Source: Bacteroidota bacterium (GTDB lineage Bacteria; Bacteroidota; Bacteroidia; Chitinophagales; Chitinophagaceae). From it: a stretch of DNA of 6,535 nucleotides. The notes under the pieces are model-generated. The model was not told the DNA's origin, did no database searches, and saw nothing but the letters and a program-made list of their open reading frames with translations. The translations under genes and the position numbers were made by a program. Where the stretch lies: positions 1-6,535 of the forward strand of contig CANHNT010000115.1 of assembly GCA_947461985.1 (NCBI GenBank), given 5' to 3'. The first letter of the stretch is position 1. Each line of letters starts with the position of its first letter. Of the stretch, positions 5,967 through 6,535 are shown in pieces.

Positions 5967-6425
5967 CTATGCTTTTAATCTTTTATCAATAATTATTTCT
6001 TCTTTAGAAATCACTTTTATTTTTTTCTTAAAATTTGGATGCATTGGATTGAGTATAATATTAAATTCTTGTTCTATAATAGATGAAGGAATTTGCAAAG
6101 CAATTGTGTTTTTCTTTGCTAAAAATAAATCGCCAATTTTTTTGGTAGCATTGCTGCTTGGATAAGCATTCCAATTTTGAGGCAACTGCTTTACAGGAAT
6201 TTTTTCAATTTCATTATCAGGTATTTCTAACGTCAATAAACAAAATCCAGATGGCGCAATTGAGGAAGGTAAATTGGCTAATATTTCTAACATACATAAT
6301 GCCACAGACTGTGATGTATAGAGCATTTCATGACCAGCAGAATTCCATCTTCCCCCTTCTAAATAGGCTCCATAGCCCGATAAATCATCAATGTATTTGC
6401 ACTTGCTAATTCTGTAAACTATCAT
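5967..6425 (-). CDS. RES-domain toxin (NAD+-degrading, type II toxin-antitoxin)
   Basis: RES toxins are ADP-ribosyltransferase-like enzymes; characterised members either deplete NAD+ (MbcT-like) or ADP-ribosylate host enzymes (ParT-like). The 152 residues cover a full RES domain: YRIS at 4-7, GGRWNSAGHEMLYTS at 24-38 (Arg26 and Tyr36 are the likely NAD-pocket residues), the helix VALCMLEIL with Glu47, the WNAYPSS segment at 85-91, the PSS motif near 113-115 and the C-terminal EFNIILNPMHPNF. Arg, Glu and Ser at these places are the residues that name the family, so the toxin looks intact; assignment of the exact catalytic residues is by recollection. The ATG shares one base with the antitoxin stop codon (TAATG), the usual arrangement for translational coupling with the antitoxin made first. 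The TAG stop is at 5967-5969, followed by 111 bp before ligA. Confidence 0.93.
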   Translation of the reverse strand: MIVYRISKCKYIDDLSGYGAYLEGGRWNSAGHEMLYTSQSVALCMLEILANLPSSIAPSGFCLLTLEIPDNEIEKIPVKQLPQNWNAYPSSNATKKIGDLFLAKKNTIALQIPSSIIEQEFNIILNPMHPNFKKKIKVISKEEIIIDKRLKA

Positions 6426-6535
6426 TATGAAAATACTCCGTATTGAATGCGCCCTAAAATATTTTTAAGCATCGTTATTCCTAATGAAGTGTCTAAAAAT
6501 TCTTTTGGTTTCTGTTGCCCTAAAGCCAAAATCGG
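6425..6535 (-). CDS. ParS/MbcA-type antitoxin (Xre-like, DUF2384), 5'-partial
   Basis: The minus-strand frame is open from the right edge to the TAA at 6427-6425 and gives 36 residues. They contain the C-terminal toxin-binding signature of the family: a PKEFLDTSLGI segment (typical P-x-E-x-L-D-T-x-x-G) and the terminal LGRIQYGVFS (typical LGRI-x-YGV-x). In known complexes this domain binds the RES toxin and its C-terminus blocks the NAD pocket. The N-terminal helix-turn-helix part, expected to bind the operon's own promoter, lies outside the window. The stop codon overlaps the toxin start by one base, making this the first gene of the toxin-antitoxin operon. The fragment is identifiable despite its length because the signature is complete. 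Confidence 0.9.
   Translation of the reverse strand, partial: PILALGQQKPKEFLDTSLGITMLKNILGRIQYGVFS

Overview
The window is AT-rich chromosomal DNA from a member of the Bacteroidota. The evidence is the protein repertoire (a Cys-Gly-Cys DUF1573 protein next to a TatC with a long first periplasmic loop, small lipoproteins with charged residues after the lipobox cysteine, an ORF6N-domain protein), the lack of Shine-Dalgarno sites, and several matches to the Bacteroidota promoter consensus TTG-N19-TAnnTTTG. The sequence does not support a family- or genus-level name.

Layout. A plus-strand lipoprotein gene enters from the left edge (1-558) and ends at a strong bidirectional terminator (573-607). 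Everything to the right is on the minus strand. In window order these are tatC (666-1535), a membrane-anchored DUF1573 protein (1546-2058), tadA (2222-2668), a small lipoprotein of unknown function (2720-3100), an ORF6N-domain DNA-binding protein (3153-3701), ligA (3774-5855), and a RES-domain toxin (5967-6425). The toxin start codon overlaps the stop codon of a ParS/MbcA-type antitoxin (6425-6535) that runs off the right edge. Just past the terminator, 608-661 could encode the last residues of a short-chain dehydrogenase and may be a gene remnant.

How the genes relate. DUF1573 and tatC are 10 bp apart and probably share the promoter at 2064-2093. The small lipoprotein and tadA may be co-transcribed. 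LigA and TadA are housekeeping enzymes (DNA joining and tRNA wobble editing). The RES toxin and its antitoxin form a classic two-gene toxin-antitoxin operon, and the ORF6N gene is an accessory, phage-type gene lodged between core genes.

The most unusual signal is in and around the ORF6N gene. The gene contains a perfect 31-bp palindrome (3485-3515). A diverged second copy lies at 3744-3775, just upstream of the gene's promoter, and similarity between the two stops close to the palindrome boundary. The upstream copy, read in the same register, would encode NLKSQFATS, against NLRSQIVTS inside the gene. This fits a DNA-level site, such as a self-recognised operator, embedded in the coding sequence of its own DNA-binding protein; a decayed paralogue fragment is the main alternative.
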